DNA of 64,000 nucleotides from the NCBI RefSeq assembly GCF_000321225.1, contig NW_004450561.1, forward strand, positions 1,831,257-1,895,256, written 5' to 3'. Below, in pieces: positions 10,041-20,649 of this stretch. The DNA comes from Odobenus rosmarus divergens (Eukaryota; Chordata; Mammalia; Carnivora; Odobenidae). Position 1 is the stretch's first letter; each line of letters starts with the position of its first letter. Both the position numbers and the translations under genes were made by a program. The notes under the pieces are model-generated. The model did no database searches. It was not told the DNA's origin and saw nothing but the letters and a program-made list of their open reading frames with translations.

Positions 10041-12670
10041 ATTAGATTGGATACTTTCTAGAAAGGTCACTTGCTGACTATTTAGAGAAAAAGAAGCAAT
10101 TCCTGAAAAAAGATACGAAAGTGATTCCACTGCCATCACCTCAGGGCTGAGTTCCCTTTATGGGCCTAGCTTCCTGCAGAGGCTGCTCAAGGGAGTGTTG
10201 AAAAGCACGTGGCACTTTTAGCTTGAGCTCTGTGGAGAGCTGGTCCTATGCTATTGGAAACATTGGTGGAAGTGACAGAACTTGGGGTGGAGAAAAGGTC
10301 ATTTTAAATTTGCAAGCAGTTTTTCTTTTTTGCTGAAAGTTGGGACTTGATACAATGTTGATGCAGACTATTTCTGTATTTTGAAGAAAATCCTTGCCTG
10401 GGCCTTTCAGTTATGCAAATCTAAATCACAGGTCGTAATTAGAAAAGGAGGTGTTTAAGAAGCTGTAGCTAGGAGGAGCTAAACTGTTCTGGGTGATCAT
10501 GGAAAAGGTCATCTATGTGGTAGGCAGAATAGCATTTCTGTAGGCTGCTTGTTCTGAAAAAAAAAAATGTTTCTTTTCTAAGTATGGATTTAGATGCCTA
10601 CAAAGTGCTGCATGCTCTTGTGGAAATATATCTTGAGTCTTACATTGAGAAGCTTCTTGGAGTTGGTCAGGCTCTGAGACCCAGAGACTTTGGAAAAGGT
10701 ATGTAGGAATCACCATCACTTCACCCTAGAGAAAAAACCACAAAACACTTCTATGTGTGGTAAATTCAAGACTGAAAGCCCAGAATTTGTGAAAATTTAA
10801 ACATTAATGGAGCTATCAATTCTTAGTAATTTGGAAGCCGGGGTCATAAAGAAGCAGTATCTCCTTCTTCCCCAGTCTCCTGCCCCTCTCTACCTTCAGT
10901 GTGTGCATCACTGATAAAGCAGGACGGCTGTGTTATCATGTGGTTGTTTCATTAAGGCTATAAGGTGAGGACCTGTTCTTATGGGAGTGGGGTTTTCCAG
11001 CATCAGTCAGCCTAGGACCAAGTCAATGTTGAGACAAGAATGAATACTTAGTCTGGAGGAGAGGTGGGGATGTTTTTATCTCCTTAGGATTGATTTGTTT
11101 GGGTCTCGTCTCTGAGACTTGGCCTCTTTCTCCTCTGGTGCCTTGAAGAGACACTAGGGGAGATAACTTACCTCCCTCACAAAGAGAGGCAAGGAGGCAG
11201 CCTTTAAGGAACTGTCACAACCAAAGGGCTCTAGGAACAGCCATCTCTAGAAGCTGCTGTGAGTTAACCTCTGCAGGCTCTTCCCTTCCCTTGTATCTGG
11301 GCCTTCACTCACGTGTTGTGAAAAGTCACAGTGTCCCTCATGCACCTGGGAAGAAAGAGGACCAGGAAGAATAGCCTGGGCCAGGGGTGACAGTGTCATA
11401 ATAAAGAGCAGTGTCTCCTGAGGAGGGCATGGCATTACAGCTTGGGTCCAAGGGCGCTCTTAAAGTCCCGATCCGTAGGATGTGATTGTCAGGGTGGGAG
11501 AACTGGCCTGCTGCCAGAGATGGGGCCAGGAGGAAGGGTCTTCTTGACACCCCTCAGGACAGAGAAGAGAGGCGCAGGCAGGGACACACAGGGAGTTCTG
11601 AGACTGGGAAGTAATGTTAAAGGGAATCTATCCCGGCTCTGGCTTTCCCACAGGTGGTAGGTACTAAGAGAACTTCAGTTTTTCTAGTAGTGGAATTTCA
11701 CTTGTACCTATAAACAGTGGAAGCCTCGTAGACATTGAGATTATGTTTATTTTCCTATTGCATAGCAAGAGGTGAGAGCAACCTAACCCAACCAATCAGC
11801 CAAACAACCAAAGAGACTGACTGCCCAGAACATGAAGAGAACTTCTTGATTATGCCTTTACCTGTCAGACTGTCACTACCTTAGCAACCGGGACTAATCA
11901 TTTTAGCAATTTCTCTCCGTATAGTGTGTTTGAAAATGAGTTTTCAAACTTGCAGTTGACGAACTGAAAAATGGACTCCTTTATAATTTAGCATATAGTA
12001 GCCAGGGAGATCCAGATTTCTGAGGTTCTCACGTAAGTCTTATAAAACATTTTATGCTGAAACTTTTTTTGTGAGTGAAGAAGTTTTAACCATGTCTCTG
12101 GATTTCTAAAAGGGCTGACACATAAATTAGAATTCTTTTAGAGTTTTGATTTACATTTTTTTCTGTTTTTTACCCTGTTTTCACTTTCCAGTTGGGTATT
12201 CTCTTTTATAATATTCTCACCTTCTCTAATTTAAGGGTGTTACATTCTAGAGAAAAATGATCTTAAGGGGAAAATCTTGTTAGTGAAATCCTTTTGTCAG
12301 TATTTTTATAGTAGGCACTATTACTCAAAGGCAGTATATCTGGGTGGTGTGTTTCCCAGTACATTTCTTTCTCTTTCCCTCCAATATCCCTCCCCTCCCA
12401 ATGCCTCTTCTATACTCCCTGCTCCCATACCAGGAATATGCACATGCACACCTCACATCCTTTGCTATTTTCCTTTTGATCATTTGGGCTTTTGTAATTG
12501 AGCTGAAATCACAAAAAAAAGGTTTTTCTTTCTATTAATAAGCTGATATCAAGGCTTCGGTTGGGAGGAGAAATATCAAAATTGTTGCTTAAAATGAAAT
12601 TCGGTGCCTCCATAAAATTTCATTGTGCACGTGCCTCCTGTGTCTCCTAATTTCCTCACTATTGCTAGGA
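10041..12670. other. Unassigned DNA, partly GC-richer
   Basis: About 2.6 kb with no recognised interspersed repeat and no gene. 10080-10520 and 11100-11650 are a little richer in GC than their surroundings. A perfect octamer ATGCAAAT lies at 10413-10420. The ORFs near 11247-11660 (62-72 codons, overlapping on both strands) have no recognisable domain. Confidence 0.45.
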
Positions 12671-12691
12671 CATTCCTAAATGTTTTTATTT

Positions 12692-12889
12692 CTTTTTTTA
12701 AGATTTTATTTATTTATTTGACAGAGAGAGACACAGCGAGAGAGGGAACACAAGCAGGGGGAGCGGGAGAGGGAGAAGCAGGCTTCACGCCCCGAGCAGG
12801 AAGCCTGATGCAGGGCTCGATCCCAGGACCCCGGGATCATGACCTGAGCCGAAGGCAGACGGTTAACGACTGAGCCACCCAGGTGCCCC
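12692..12889 (-). mobile_element. SINEC (-), young type
   Basis: Reverse complement of a well preserved SINEC: from 'aagattttatttatttattt' through 'gatcccaggaccccgggatc' to 'gagccacccaggtgcccc'. It is flanked by a perfect 13-bp target duplication 'cctaaatgttttt' (12674-12686 and 12890-12902). Good preservation and an intact duplication point to a recent insertion. Confidence 0.95.
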
Positions 12890-12902
12890 CCTAAATGTTT
12901 TT

Positions 12903-14690
12903 AAATCGAGGAATGCAGTGGCACAAAGAATCTGTTTGAAAATATTCGTACATTAAGAGAGAAATTTCTTCACCCTGTGGCTGTGTAGTGATGGGGAAAC
13001 AGAAACCTAACAGCTGATAGAATTAGAATATAAAACCTGAGGTTTTCTAGAGATGTTTGAGTTTTATTTGCAGCTAATTAACATGGAGTTTTCAGTGGGC
13101 ATGACTCTTTTCTCAAATACAGCTCGTTTTATCACTTAATATTCGTAATAAATATGCTACACTATAGAAATAGGCTCTCTGGAGAGCAGCAGGAAAATTA
13201 AACCACCAATCTCAGCGAGCAGGTTGGCCACGTAGCCCATACCCTTCAGCATCCAGGGTCCAGTAAGCATGGAGGCTGACACACTAAACCGCAAGTAATA
13301 ACACGGTCACTCCTGTGGAGCAAATAGGTCAGGACTGCTGGCTGGATCTTTGGAGACCAGCGTGTACACACTCATTTTGGGCACATAATCTCCCACAGTC
13401 TCGAATCTTGCCTCGGGTCCTAACACCTGTCTTCAGTCTCTGGGTTTTTTCAGTAACATTAACCTTTCTTCCTGCTTTTCTTGCATAGGAAGAGCGCCAT
13501 TGCCTTCTGTTTTCCAGTCCATTTCTGAGCAGGCTCTGTGTCTTTCCAGGACTTTGGAGGACCACTGTGGCAGTAAAGCAGATAGTTTTAATTAGGCTTA
13601 ATTATTTTTAAAATAAATTTTGGAGGATTGGGGAAAGCAATAGCTGCAGAAGCACAGGCTTTGTTTAGAACAGAATCCATGGAACGGGTGTGGCAGCTCA
13701 CAGAGAAAAGAGGCCTTTTCTCCTCCCTCCTTCCCTCCTGTAGAATGGAGACTACCTTCCTTGGGGAAGAAATCCACACCTCCCCCAGCACACACAGGCA
13801 GGTACTTCTTTTCTCTTTTAATCAAACTGGAATACAATAACTACCTTGAGAGAAATTATAGCTGCAAGACACAGGCTCTGGATTTTGCAATCAATTAGAA
13901 TTTAAATATCTGATTTATTTATGCTTGCTTACTTGGTTTGTTTTCAACGTAACCTGAAAACCCTTAGATTGTGCCATTTGTTCTGCCTGGGAGATCATGT
14001 GAGATCATTTACAGCTTAATGAAGAGAAGCAAAGCAAGGATATAAAAGGAAATTCTCCTTTACACAGTAAGTGTGGGAAGAATTTTTTTTTTCCTCCAAA
14101 GATTACCTTTAAGGAAGGTCAGTCAGTTAACCCTCATATTTGCAAACTTGGATCTATATTTACCACATATGAAGAATGTCCAATAACCGGACTCAGTCTG
14201 AGCAGCAAGATTCTCCATCTAAGTAGCTTTATCAGTGAAATCAGTTTGTCTTTAGCCATAAAACAACTTGGACTATTTGGAGCAGACGTCTCATTCATCC
14301 TTCGGCTTTATTGCTATTTCTTGCATTCCAGCCATGATGATAGTCCTGATGAAGTAGGCCCAAAAGTCAAGTTGCATTCTAGGGACAAAGATTTAAGTTG
14401 GAAATATACACCTCATCAAAATCCTCTTTTGTTTGTCTATGCAGGAGGAGGGAGGAGGTGAACTGCCCAGGAATGTTCATTGAGTGGATCATGGCTTTCT
14501 GTACTTGAAAATATCTCCTTGTCACCTCAACTCTGCTAGCACTAATATTCTATGTTTGAAAGAAATTAGGTCTACAGGGAAATCAAGTTTCTAGACCTCA
14601 CCGAAATGAAATATTCAATACTCTTCTTTTCCCCATATTCCCTATACATTTCTCTGAGAACATGCGAGATGACTTTTAAAATTGCTGACA
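12903..14690. other. Unassigned DNA
   Basis: No repeat or gene recognised in 1.8 kb. ORFs of 67-79 codons near 13329-13840 lie on both strands over the same bases and show no domain. A homeodomain-type core TAATTA lies near 13076, which is not informative alone. The repeat-free character could also reflect conserved non-coding DNA. Confidence 0.4.
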
Positions 14691-14696
14691 ATGTTT

Positions 14697-14724
14697 AGAT
14701 GATGATGATGTTGATGATGATTGT
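14697..14724. repeat. (GAT)n short microsatellite
   Basis: Imperfect GAT/GTT units, 'gatgatgatgatgttgatgatgat', about 28 bp. Confidence 0.85.
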
Positions 14725-14852
14725 TATTAGGAGCCAGGAGCCATACAATAAGCTAGAAATAATTGGAAGAAGAAACAGCAATATTGGTACTTGTTGGAGT
14801 TGGCTGCCAATAAATGTCACCCTCTTCTAGGTTATTTAAGAATTATTTGAGA

Positions 14853-15055
14853 GGGGCGCCTGGGTGGCTCAGTCGGTTAAGCATCTGCCTTCGGCTCAGG
14901 TCATGATCCCAGGGTCCTGGGGTCGAGCCCCGCATCAGGCTCCCTGCTCCGCGGGAAGCCTGCTTCTCCCTCTCCCACTCCCCCTGCTTGTGTTCCTGCT
15001 CTCGCTGTGTCTCTCTCTGTCAAATAAATAAATAAAATCTTTAAAAAAAAAAAAA
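14853..15055 (+). mobile_element. SINEC (+), young type
   Basis: Head 'ggggcgcctgggtggctcag', 'ggtcgagccccgcatc' B-box region, 'gcgggaagcctgcttctcc', tail AAATAAATAAATAAAATC and a 13-A run. Target duplication 'aagaattatttgaga' / 'aagatttatttgaga' (one mismatch). This is the body type best matched to bears, seals and mustelids. Confidence 0.95.
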
Positions 15056-16538
15056 GATTTATTTGAGAAAAATACACAAGAGTTAGACAAATAAATATCA
15101 AACTACAAGCTTTATTGATGACAGAGTTGAATTAGAAAAGGTGGATTGAAAATATGACCATAATAGGATTTCTTTATACATTTCTCTCAGAATTAACTCT
15201 CCAAGCCACAGTCAGAACCGCAGGCCTTACTATCCCTACCACTATTTTGTTCCCCAGTGTTGGAAATTCTAATAATGGATTACCCTATACAAGAGTCTGA
15301 AGCCAAGGCCATGTGTTTGCAGACTCTTTTCCTAATATTACCAGTCAGATAAGCACTGTCTTTTCCTTTGGGAGGAGTAAGTGAACTGGATGGACGGAAG
15401 CATGGGAATTACTTTCTTAATAGTTCCAAGAACAGGAAATGTCTGTTTCATTGGCCTGCTTGGGCCAATGCCAAAAAAGGATGAAAATGATTCCTTTAAC
15501 AATAAGCCTCTACGAAGCTATATGAATTTTATGGAGGGACTAGAAGTATTCCAGAGTTAATGATATTTTAAGACTATATTTAAAGCTAATTTATGAGCCT
15601 TCCACAAAAGGTAAAGAATCTTTTACACTAACCACTACAATGAAGGCACCTAAGAGAAACAAGCAAAAAATGGAGTCCTAGACCAGTACACAATCTTGCT
15701 CTTTTTACTTTTCATTGAGCTTTGTAACCTAGAAGGAACCCTAACCTTTCTACTTTGCTATATTTCTTGGGCCTGAAGCCAGTCCTAAGAAGTATTTTTT
15801 TTTTTTCTTTGCTGTTTCTATTCAGACTCCATCCTGGAACTCCACTTTAAAGAGCTAGATCCTCTCCAAGCAAAAGATACTCTTCTGCCACTGATTTTCT
15901 CAAACTCTATCTACTTCAGTCAAAACCTCAGAGGTCAGATGCCCTCAGATTCTCCAGATTTTCTAGTTTATAATCCTCACACTACAAGCACAAAAGATCC
16001 AACTCTGAATTCTATGATGTCTCCAAAAGAACTACATGTCCTTTTGTGTGGTTCAGCATCAGAAAATACATACCTTATGTTAACACAACAGAGTTCTTTG
16101 CTCCATGCGGACATCATTGATTAGCCATGCCATGGCAAGTATGACTAGCTGATCACAAAATTATTTCCCTTTCTTTCTTGGACTCAGCTAGATCACATTC
16201 CCTGGATATCTTTGCACTCGGTTAGGCCATGTGGCTAAAGTCTAGAACTAATGGAAAACACATGGAGGCAATGTACTTTAGTTCCATTCCTACCACAATA
16301 AAAATATCCATTTTTTTTTCTCCTTATGAGCTAGAATGGAGGTGATATACAGGGAAGCGAAGATGAATAAACCTCCATCAATCTAGTCCTTCAGTGACTT
16401 CCTGGAGCAGAGAATGCCCTGTCCTCCTTACCCATTTTTAAGACTTTACAGTGGCAATAAACAAACTTCAATTGTGTCATGCCACTGAAAATGTGAAGTG
16501 TATCTGTAAGAGCAGATAACATTATCTTAATTAGTATT
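15056..16538. other. Unassigned DNA
   Basis: No gene and no repeat recognised, apart from T runs near 15796 and 16312. The 61-codon plus ORF at 15939-16124 lacks any recognisable domain. Confidence 0.45.
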
Positions 16539-16548
16539 CATGAGTATT

Positions 16549-16750
16549 TTTAAAAATTTTTATTTATTTATTTTTCAAGAGAGCATGTGCTTGAGAGCAT
16601 GAGGGGGGGTGGGAGGGTACAGGAGGGGCAGAGGGAGAAGCAGACTCCCTGCTGAGCAGGCAGCCCAAGGTGGCACTCAATCCCAGGACACTGGGATCAC
16701 AACCTGAGCTGAGGGCAGACTGCTTAACCGGCTGAGCCACCCAGACGCCC
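16549..16750 (-). mobile_element. SINEC (-), intermediate age
   Basis: Runs from 'atttatttatttttcaagag' to 'gctgagccacccagacgccc' on the + strand, the reverse complement of the SINE. The short direct repeat 'atgagtatt' at 16540-16548 and 16755-16763 is the likely target duplication. Confidence 0.9.
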
Positions 16751-16763
16751 GAGTATGAGTATT

Positions 16764-17330
16764 AGTTTTCTTTCTTAATGAGTCCCAAGTCTCTTTCTGC
16801 CCTAAATGCCAGGCAACTGCCTCCCATCATAGTTGGCAATTGCCCCCCATAAAACCACTTGCCATTCCCACTACAGGGATGTTGCTGGCATCATCCTTCC
16901 CTCCCACACTGGGTATTGTTCTGACATTCTTTCCCCATTACTTTCTTCCCAATCTTAGTAAGCTTATTCATTTCAAGATTGTTCAATTTGTTGTAATAAA
17001 TATTTAAGAACATGACCTATGAGCGAGTTACTCATTATGCTGACTAAAAACATGAGCAGGTTTTTCCTCCCTTCCCTATCTCTGTTTTTCTTCCATGTAC
17101 TATTGACTACATGCTTTTTAGGTCTCCTCTCTATGACAAAAGAAATGAGTTTGATCAGGTGCAGGGCAAGTAATATTTATCAGATAACTGTTATATACTC
17201 AGTCTTTTGCTTGGTGATATGGCATATTTAAAAGTATAAGAAAGGATCTTTGACTTCAAGAAATTTAGAATTTTTTATGATAAAAATTGTTCACATGTTA
17301 CTGTCAAGAACTATATAAAATAAATTGAAA
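16764..17330. other. Unassigned DNA
   Basis: No repeat or gene recognised. The plus ORF of 70 codons at 17019-17231 is rich in Leu, Phe and Ser from TTT/CTT text and shows no domain. Confidence 0.45.
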
Positions 17331-17334
17331 TAAT

Positions 17335-17735
17335 TTTTGATTGCTTATCTGCCAGGTACTGTTTTAATCCTCTCTGTATATTACTGTTTTAATCCTCACA
17401 AAAAAAAAAAAATAGCAAAAGAGGAACGAAGCCTCCGAAAAGTTCACCATGTGTGTTGTCACAAAGCTAATGAGTGGCAGAGTAGGACATGAGCTCAGGA
17501 ATCTAATTGCAGAGAACGTACTCTTCTTTTTAAGATTTTATTTATTTATTTGTCAGAGACAGAGAGCACAAGTAAGGGGAGCAGCAGAGGCAGAGGGGAG
17601 CCTGATACAGGGCTCCATCCCAGGACCCTGGTATTATGACCTGTGCCGAAGGCAGACACTTAACTGACTGAGCCACCCAGGCGCCCCTGCAGAGAACGTA
17701 TTCTTAACCACTACACAGTACTGCATTGTACACAA
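17335..17735 (-). mobile_element. MIR SINE (-), split by a SINEC
   Basis: Minus-strand MIR: 'ctgccaggtactgttttaatcctc' on the left, 'gtcacaaagctaatgagtggcagag' in the core, and 'ttcttaaccactacacagtactgc' on the right. The SINEC at 17527-17687 separates core and head. Confidence 0.8.
17527..17687 (-). mobile_element. SINEC (-) inside a MIR, body shortened
   Basis: From 'ttttaagattttatttattt' to 'gagccacccaggcgccc'. At about 160 bp it is shorter than the usual ~200 bp, with part of the CT-rich body missing. The duplication 'tgcagagaacgta' (17509-17521 and 17688-17700) shows clean insertion into the MIR. Confidence 0.92.
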
Positions 17736-17754
17736 TGACAATTATGACTATTAA

Positions 17755-17948
17755 TTTAAATAAAGTTATTTTGAAATTATTGATCTCAGCTTTTAATAGC
17801 CATTATCCCATTTAATTATCCTATGGGGTTGGCACCATTATTTATTGTCATATTACAAAGGAAACTGAGTCACAGACAGATCTTATATAAAGACACATAC
17901 TGATAGATTTTGGCACTAACATTTGAAAACAGGCTGTCTGACTTAAGA
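17755..17948 (-). mobile_element. Second MIR SINE (-)
   Basis: Contains 'tttaattatcctatggggttgg', 'caaaggaaactgagtcac' and 'aaaacaggctgtctgact', the reverse complement of the MIR core and head in order. Confidence 0.75.
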
Positions 17949-17949
17949 A

Positions 17950-18080
17950 ATTTCTTTCCCAATCTTTTGAAAAAATTTTAAATCTACAGAAAAGTACCAG
18001 GGAAAACCCAATAATCACCATATACCCATCATCTAGATTCACTAACAACTAAATTCACTAGTATTTTCCACACTTGTAGA
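17950..18080 (-). mobile_element. L1M 3'UTR fragment (-)
   Basis: Contains 'taaatctacagaaaagtacc', 'caccatatacccatcatcta' and 'gattcactaacaactaa', typical of an old L1M/L1ME 3'UTR read in reverse. Confidence 0.6.
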
Positions 18081-18102
18081 GCCCACACTGCTTCTGAACA
18101 GT

Positions 18103-18188
18103 ATGACTACATAGCTAAATTTTTGATCAGATTAAATGCTAAAGGATGACTACATGGCTAAATTATTGATCAGATTAAATGCTAAAAG
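18103..18188 (+). repeat. Two-copy tandem repeat, 43-bp unit
   Basis: Unit 1 (18103-18145) and unit 2 (18146-18188) both read 'atgactacat-gctaaat' then 'ttgatcagattaaatgct', with about three mismatches. The two units abut exactly. It is a local duplication in otherwise ordinary AT-rich DNA. Confidence 0.92.
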
Positions 18189-18189
18189 A

Positions 18190-18440
18190 ATTTATAGAAA
18201 AATGAATGAATAGGTAAGGGAGGCTTTATAGAGGTGTGTCTTGAAGTAGTTCCTGAAAGTTGTAGATAAATAGAAAAAGGAAGGTGTGCTGAAATAGGGA
18301 CACTCTGAGCACAGTGGGATGATCATGCAGTCATATGTGGAGGGAAGATTTGGATTGAAGAGCAGTTGGAAAACTAATTTGGGACAAAATTAAGAGTATC
18401 CAAAAGCCAAGAGAGCAGTTCAGACTGATTATCATAGAAA
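18190..18440. repeat. Ancient mammalian repeat, family not named
   Basis: The text 'gaggctttatagaggtgtgtc', 'ttgaagtagttcctg' and 'gagcacagtgggatgatcatg' resembles the ancient interspersed repeat that also appears at 56.75-57.44 kb. The family could not be named from memory. Confidence 0.3.
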
Positions 18441-18542
18441 AAAAGGAACCTTGACAATTTTATTCATTAGGGAGAATAACAGCTAAGTATTGGCATTTAT
18501 GAATAATTAACTTCTCATTGTTTTTTAAGAACTTTCATGGAA

Positions 18543-18746
18543 GGGGCGCCTGGGTGGCTCAGTCGTTAAGTGTCTGCCTTCGGCTCAGGTCATGATCCCA
18601 GGGTCCTGGGATCGAGCCCCGCATCGGGCTCCCTCCTCGGCGGGAAGCCTGCTTCTCCCTCTCCCACTCCCCCTGCTTGTGTTCCCTCTCTCGCTGTTTC
18701 TCTCTCTCTCTGTCAAATAAATAAATAAAATCTTAAAAAAAAAAAA
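18543..18746 (+). mobile_element. SINEC (+), young type, stacked on an older SINEC
   Basis: Head 'ggggcgcctgggtggctcag', 'cgggaagcctgcttctcc', tail AAATAAATAAATAAAATC plus an A-run. Target duplication 'aagaactttcatggaa' (18527-18542) and 'aagaactttcacggaa' (to 18761). Its right-hand duplication abuts the next SINEC directly, so it entered exactly at the 5' end of that older copy. Confidence 0.95.
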
Positions 18747-18761
18747 AGAACTTTCACGGAA

Positions 18762-18947
18762 GGGTGCCTGGGTGGCTCAGTTGGTTAAGTGTCTGATTTT
18801 TGGCTCAGGTCATGATCTCAGGATTGTGAGATCAAGCCCCAAGACATGCTTCATGCCCAACATGTATTCTCTCTCTCCCTCTTCCCTTCTCCTCACCTCC
18901 TTCCCTCTCTAAAACTAAAAACAAAACAAACAAACAAACAAACAAAA
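18762..18947 (+). mobile_element. SINEC (+), older subtype
   Basis: Head 'gggtgcctgggtggctcag', 'gtgagatcaagcccc', a shortened body and a tail of AAAC units. The flank 'aacttccatggaa' at 18948-18960 pairs with 'aactttcatggaa' at 18530-18542, on the far side of the younger SINEC. This copy therefore inserted first. Confidence 0.92.
18916..18947. repeat. (CAAA)n SINE tail
   Basis: The A-rich tail of the older SINEC has turned into AAAC/CAAAC units, about 32 bp. Confidence 0.85.
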
Positions 18948-19044
18948 AACTTCCATGGAATACCATGACTCTGAGGGAACACAACACATTTCTCATTCAA
19001 TTTCAAGAACTCAGGACTTAGATAATTCTTTTGAAAATCAATAC

Positions 19045-19790
19045 AAATCAAAACCACAATGAGATACTACCTCACACCCATCAGAATGGCTAAAATTAAC
19101 AAGTAAGAAACAACAGATGTTGGTGAGGATGTGGAGAAAGGGGAACCCTCTTACACTGCTGGTGGGAATGCAAGCTGGTGCAGCCACTCTGGAGAACAGC
19201 ATGGAGGTTCCTCAAAAAGTTGAAAATAAAGCTGCCCTAAGACCCGGGAATTGCACCTGCACCCTGATGTTTATAGCAGCAATGTCCACCTATGGAAAGA
19301 GCCCAGATGTCCATCGACAGATGAATGGATAAAGAAGACGGGTATATATATATATAATATATATATATAATGGAATATTACTCAGCCAGCAAAAAAATTG
19401 AAATCTTACCACTTACAATGATGTGGATGGTACTAGAGGGTATTATGCTAAGCGAAATAAAGAAAGACAATTATCATATGATTTCACTCATGTGTTGAAT
19501 TTAAGAAACAAGACAGAAGATCATAGTGGAAGGGAGGGTAAAATAAAATAAGGTGAAATCAGAGAGAAGACAAACCATAAGAGACTCTAAACTACAGGAA
19601 ACAAACTGAGGGTTACTGGAGGGGAGGTGGGTGGGAGGATGGAGTATCCGAGTGATGGGCATTAAGAAGGGCACTTGATGGGATGAGCACTGGGTGTTAT
19701 ACGCAACTGATGAATCACTAAACTCTACCTCTGAAACTAATAATACACTATATGTTAATTAATTGAATTTAAATTTAAAAAATTTTAAAA
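19045..19790 (+). mobile_element. L1 3' end (+), 5'-truncated carnivore copy
   Basis: Covers the last part of ORF2 and the 3'UTR of an L1. ORF2 markers are 'aatgagatactacctcacac', 'tggtgaggatgtggagaaag' and 'tggaatattactcagccagc'. The 3'UTR has 'gatgagcactgggtgttata', the carnivore L1 ending, followed by an A/T-rich tail. A direct repeat 'aaaatcaata' at both ends (19035 and 19788) suggests the target duplication. It is interrupted by a TA run at 19342-19371, and ORF2 is broken. Confidence 0.9.
19342..19371. repeat. (TA)n run inside the L1
   Basis: Alternating TA with one AAT break, sited where L1 copies usually carry a short TA or GT run before the 'aatggaatattac' motif. Confidence 0.85.
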
Positions 19791-19910
19791 AATCAATAAC
19801 CTGAAGAATTCTTGCAATGACATTGTATTAAGTGGCCCTTGGAAAAAAAATAGCAAAATTGTAAAAGAAGGAAAATTTTTTTCATGCTTTCTTCACCTAT
19901 TTTTAGTACC

Positions 19911-20147
19911 ATTTCTTTCTTTCTTTTCTTTCTTTTCTTTCTCTTTCTTTCTTCTTTTTCTTTCTTCTTTCTTTCTTTCTTTTTCTTTCTTTCTTTCTTC
20001 TTTTCCCTTTCCTTTCCTTCCTTTCCTTTCCTTTCTTTTCCTTTCCTTTCCTTTCCTTTCCTTTCCTTTCCTTTCCTTTCCTTTCCTTTTTCCTTTCCTT
20101 TCCTTTCCTTTCCTTTCCTTTCCTTTCCTTTCCTTTCCTTTCTTTCA
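19911..20147. repeat. Long polypyrimidine tract, mainly (CCTTT)n
   Basis: About 235 bases with no purine on the + strand. The left third is TTTC/TTCTT, the right two thirds is a rather regular CCTTT/CTTTC pentamer array. On the minus strand it directly follows the end of the RPL32 retrocopy, so it most likely grew from that poly(A) tail by A-to-G change and slippage. Lys/Glu-rich and Phe/Ser-rich ORFs up to 120 codons over it are composition artefacts. Confidence 0.95.
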
Positions 20148-20640
20148 AATGCCAAAGGGTAGTTTTATGGTTTTATTAATACAAATACAATGGGCACATA
20201 AGCTGTTTGTCTACACATTTTCTTTGCTGCACAGCCTGGCATTGGGACTGGTAACTCTGATGGCCAGCTACGCTGCTCACGATGGCTTTGTGATTCTTAG
20301 AGGAGACATTGTGAGCAAGCTCTGCACAATATGTTTTTTTTGTTCATCAGCAGAACTTCAAGCTCCTCGATGTTGTGGACTAGGAACTTCCAGAAGCCAC
20401 TGGGCAGCATGGGCTTTGTTTTCATGTTCCTCCCATAACCGATGTTGGGCAGCAAGATCTGGCCCTTGAATCTTCTATGCACCCTATTGTCAATGCCTCT
20501 GGGTTTCCACTAGTTGTGCTTAGTTTTGACATTTCAGTCTGACTGGTGCTGGATGAACTTCTTGGTCCACTTTTTAGTAATCTTGGATCTGAGGGTGGCC
20601 ATGATGCTATGTAGGAGATGACTGCCACCTCTCCACATAG
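20148..20640 (-). pseudogene. RPL32: RPL32 processed retropseudogene
   Basis: Intronless copy of the mRNA for ribosomal protein L32, a large-subunit 60S protein. The minus strand runs from a 5'UTR-like stretch near 20640, through the start codon at 20600-20602, to a stop at 20211-20213 and an AATAAA signal at about 20172-20177. Recognisable peptides include RFKGQIL, PNIGYG, MLPSGF, KFLVHN and ELEVLLM. It is dead: a short in-frame loss near codon 7, two early stops (one where an Arg codon became TGA and one where Trp became TAG, about codons 23 and 31) and a frameshift after VLLM. The tail has grown into the pyrimidine tract. Introns are absent as expected for retroposition; the active gene lies elsewhere. 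Confidence 0.93.
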
Positions 20641-20649
20641 CACAAAGAA

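Noticed and set aside
10413..10420. Perfect octamer ATGCAAAT
   Set aside because: An 8-bp motif is expected by chance about twice in 64 kb when both strands are counted; no promoter context was seen.
12625..12873. 82-codon plus ORF with EGEAGFTPRAG-type peptide
   Set aside because: It is the reverse strand of a SINEC; the same peptide style recurs at 14.9, 29.4 and 49.5 kb in other SINEC copies.
14853..15055. tRNA-like A and B boxes, possible tRNA gene
   Set aside because: These belong to the SINEC head, which derives from a tRNA-Lys. No cloverleaf with a proper acceptor stem is present, and the same text recurs 17 times.
19793..20162. ORFs of 81-120 codons, Lys/Glu-rich on minus and Phe/Ser/Leu-rich on plus
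   Set aside because: They are translations of the CCTTT/CTTTC microsatellite and exist on both strands in several frames because the tract lacks stop codons.
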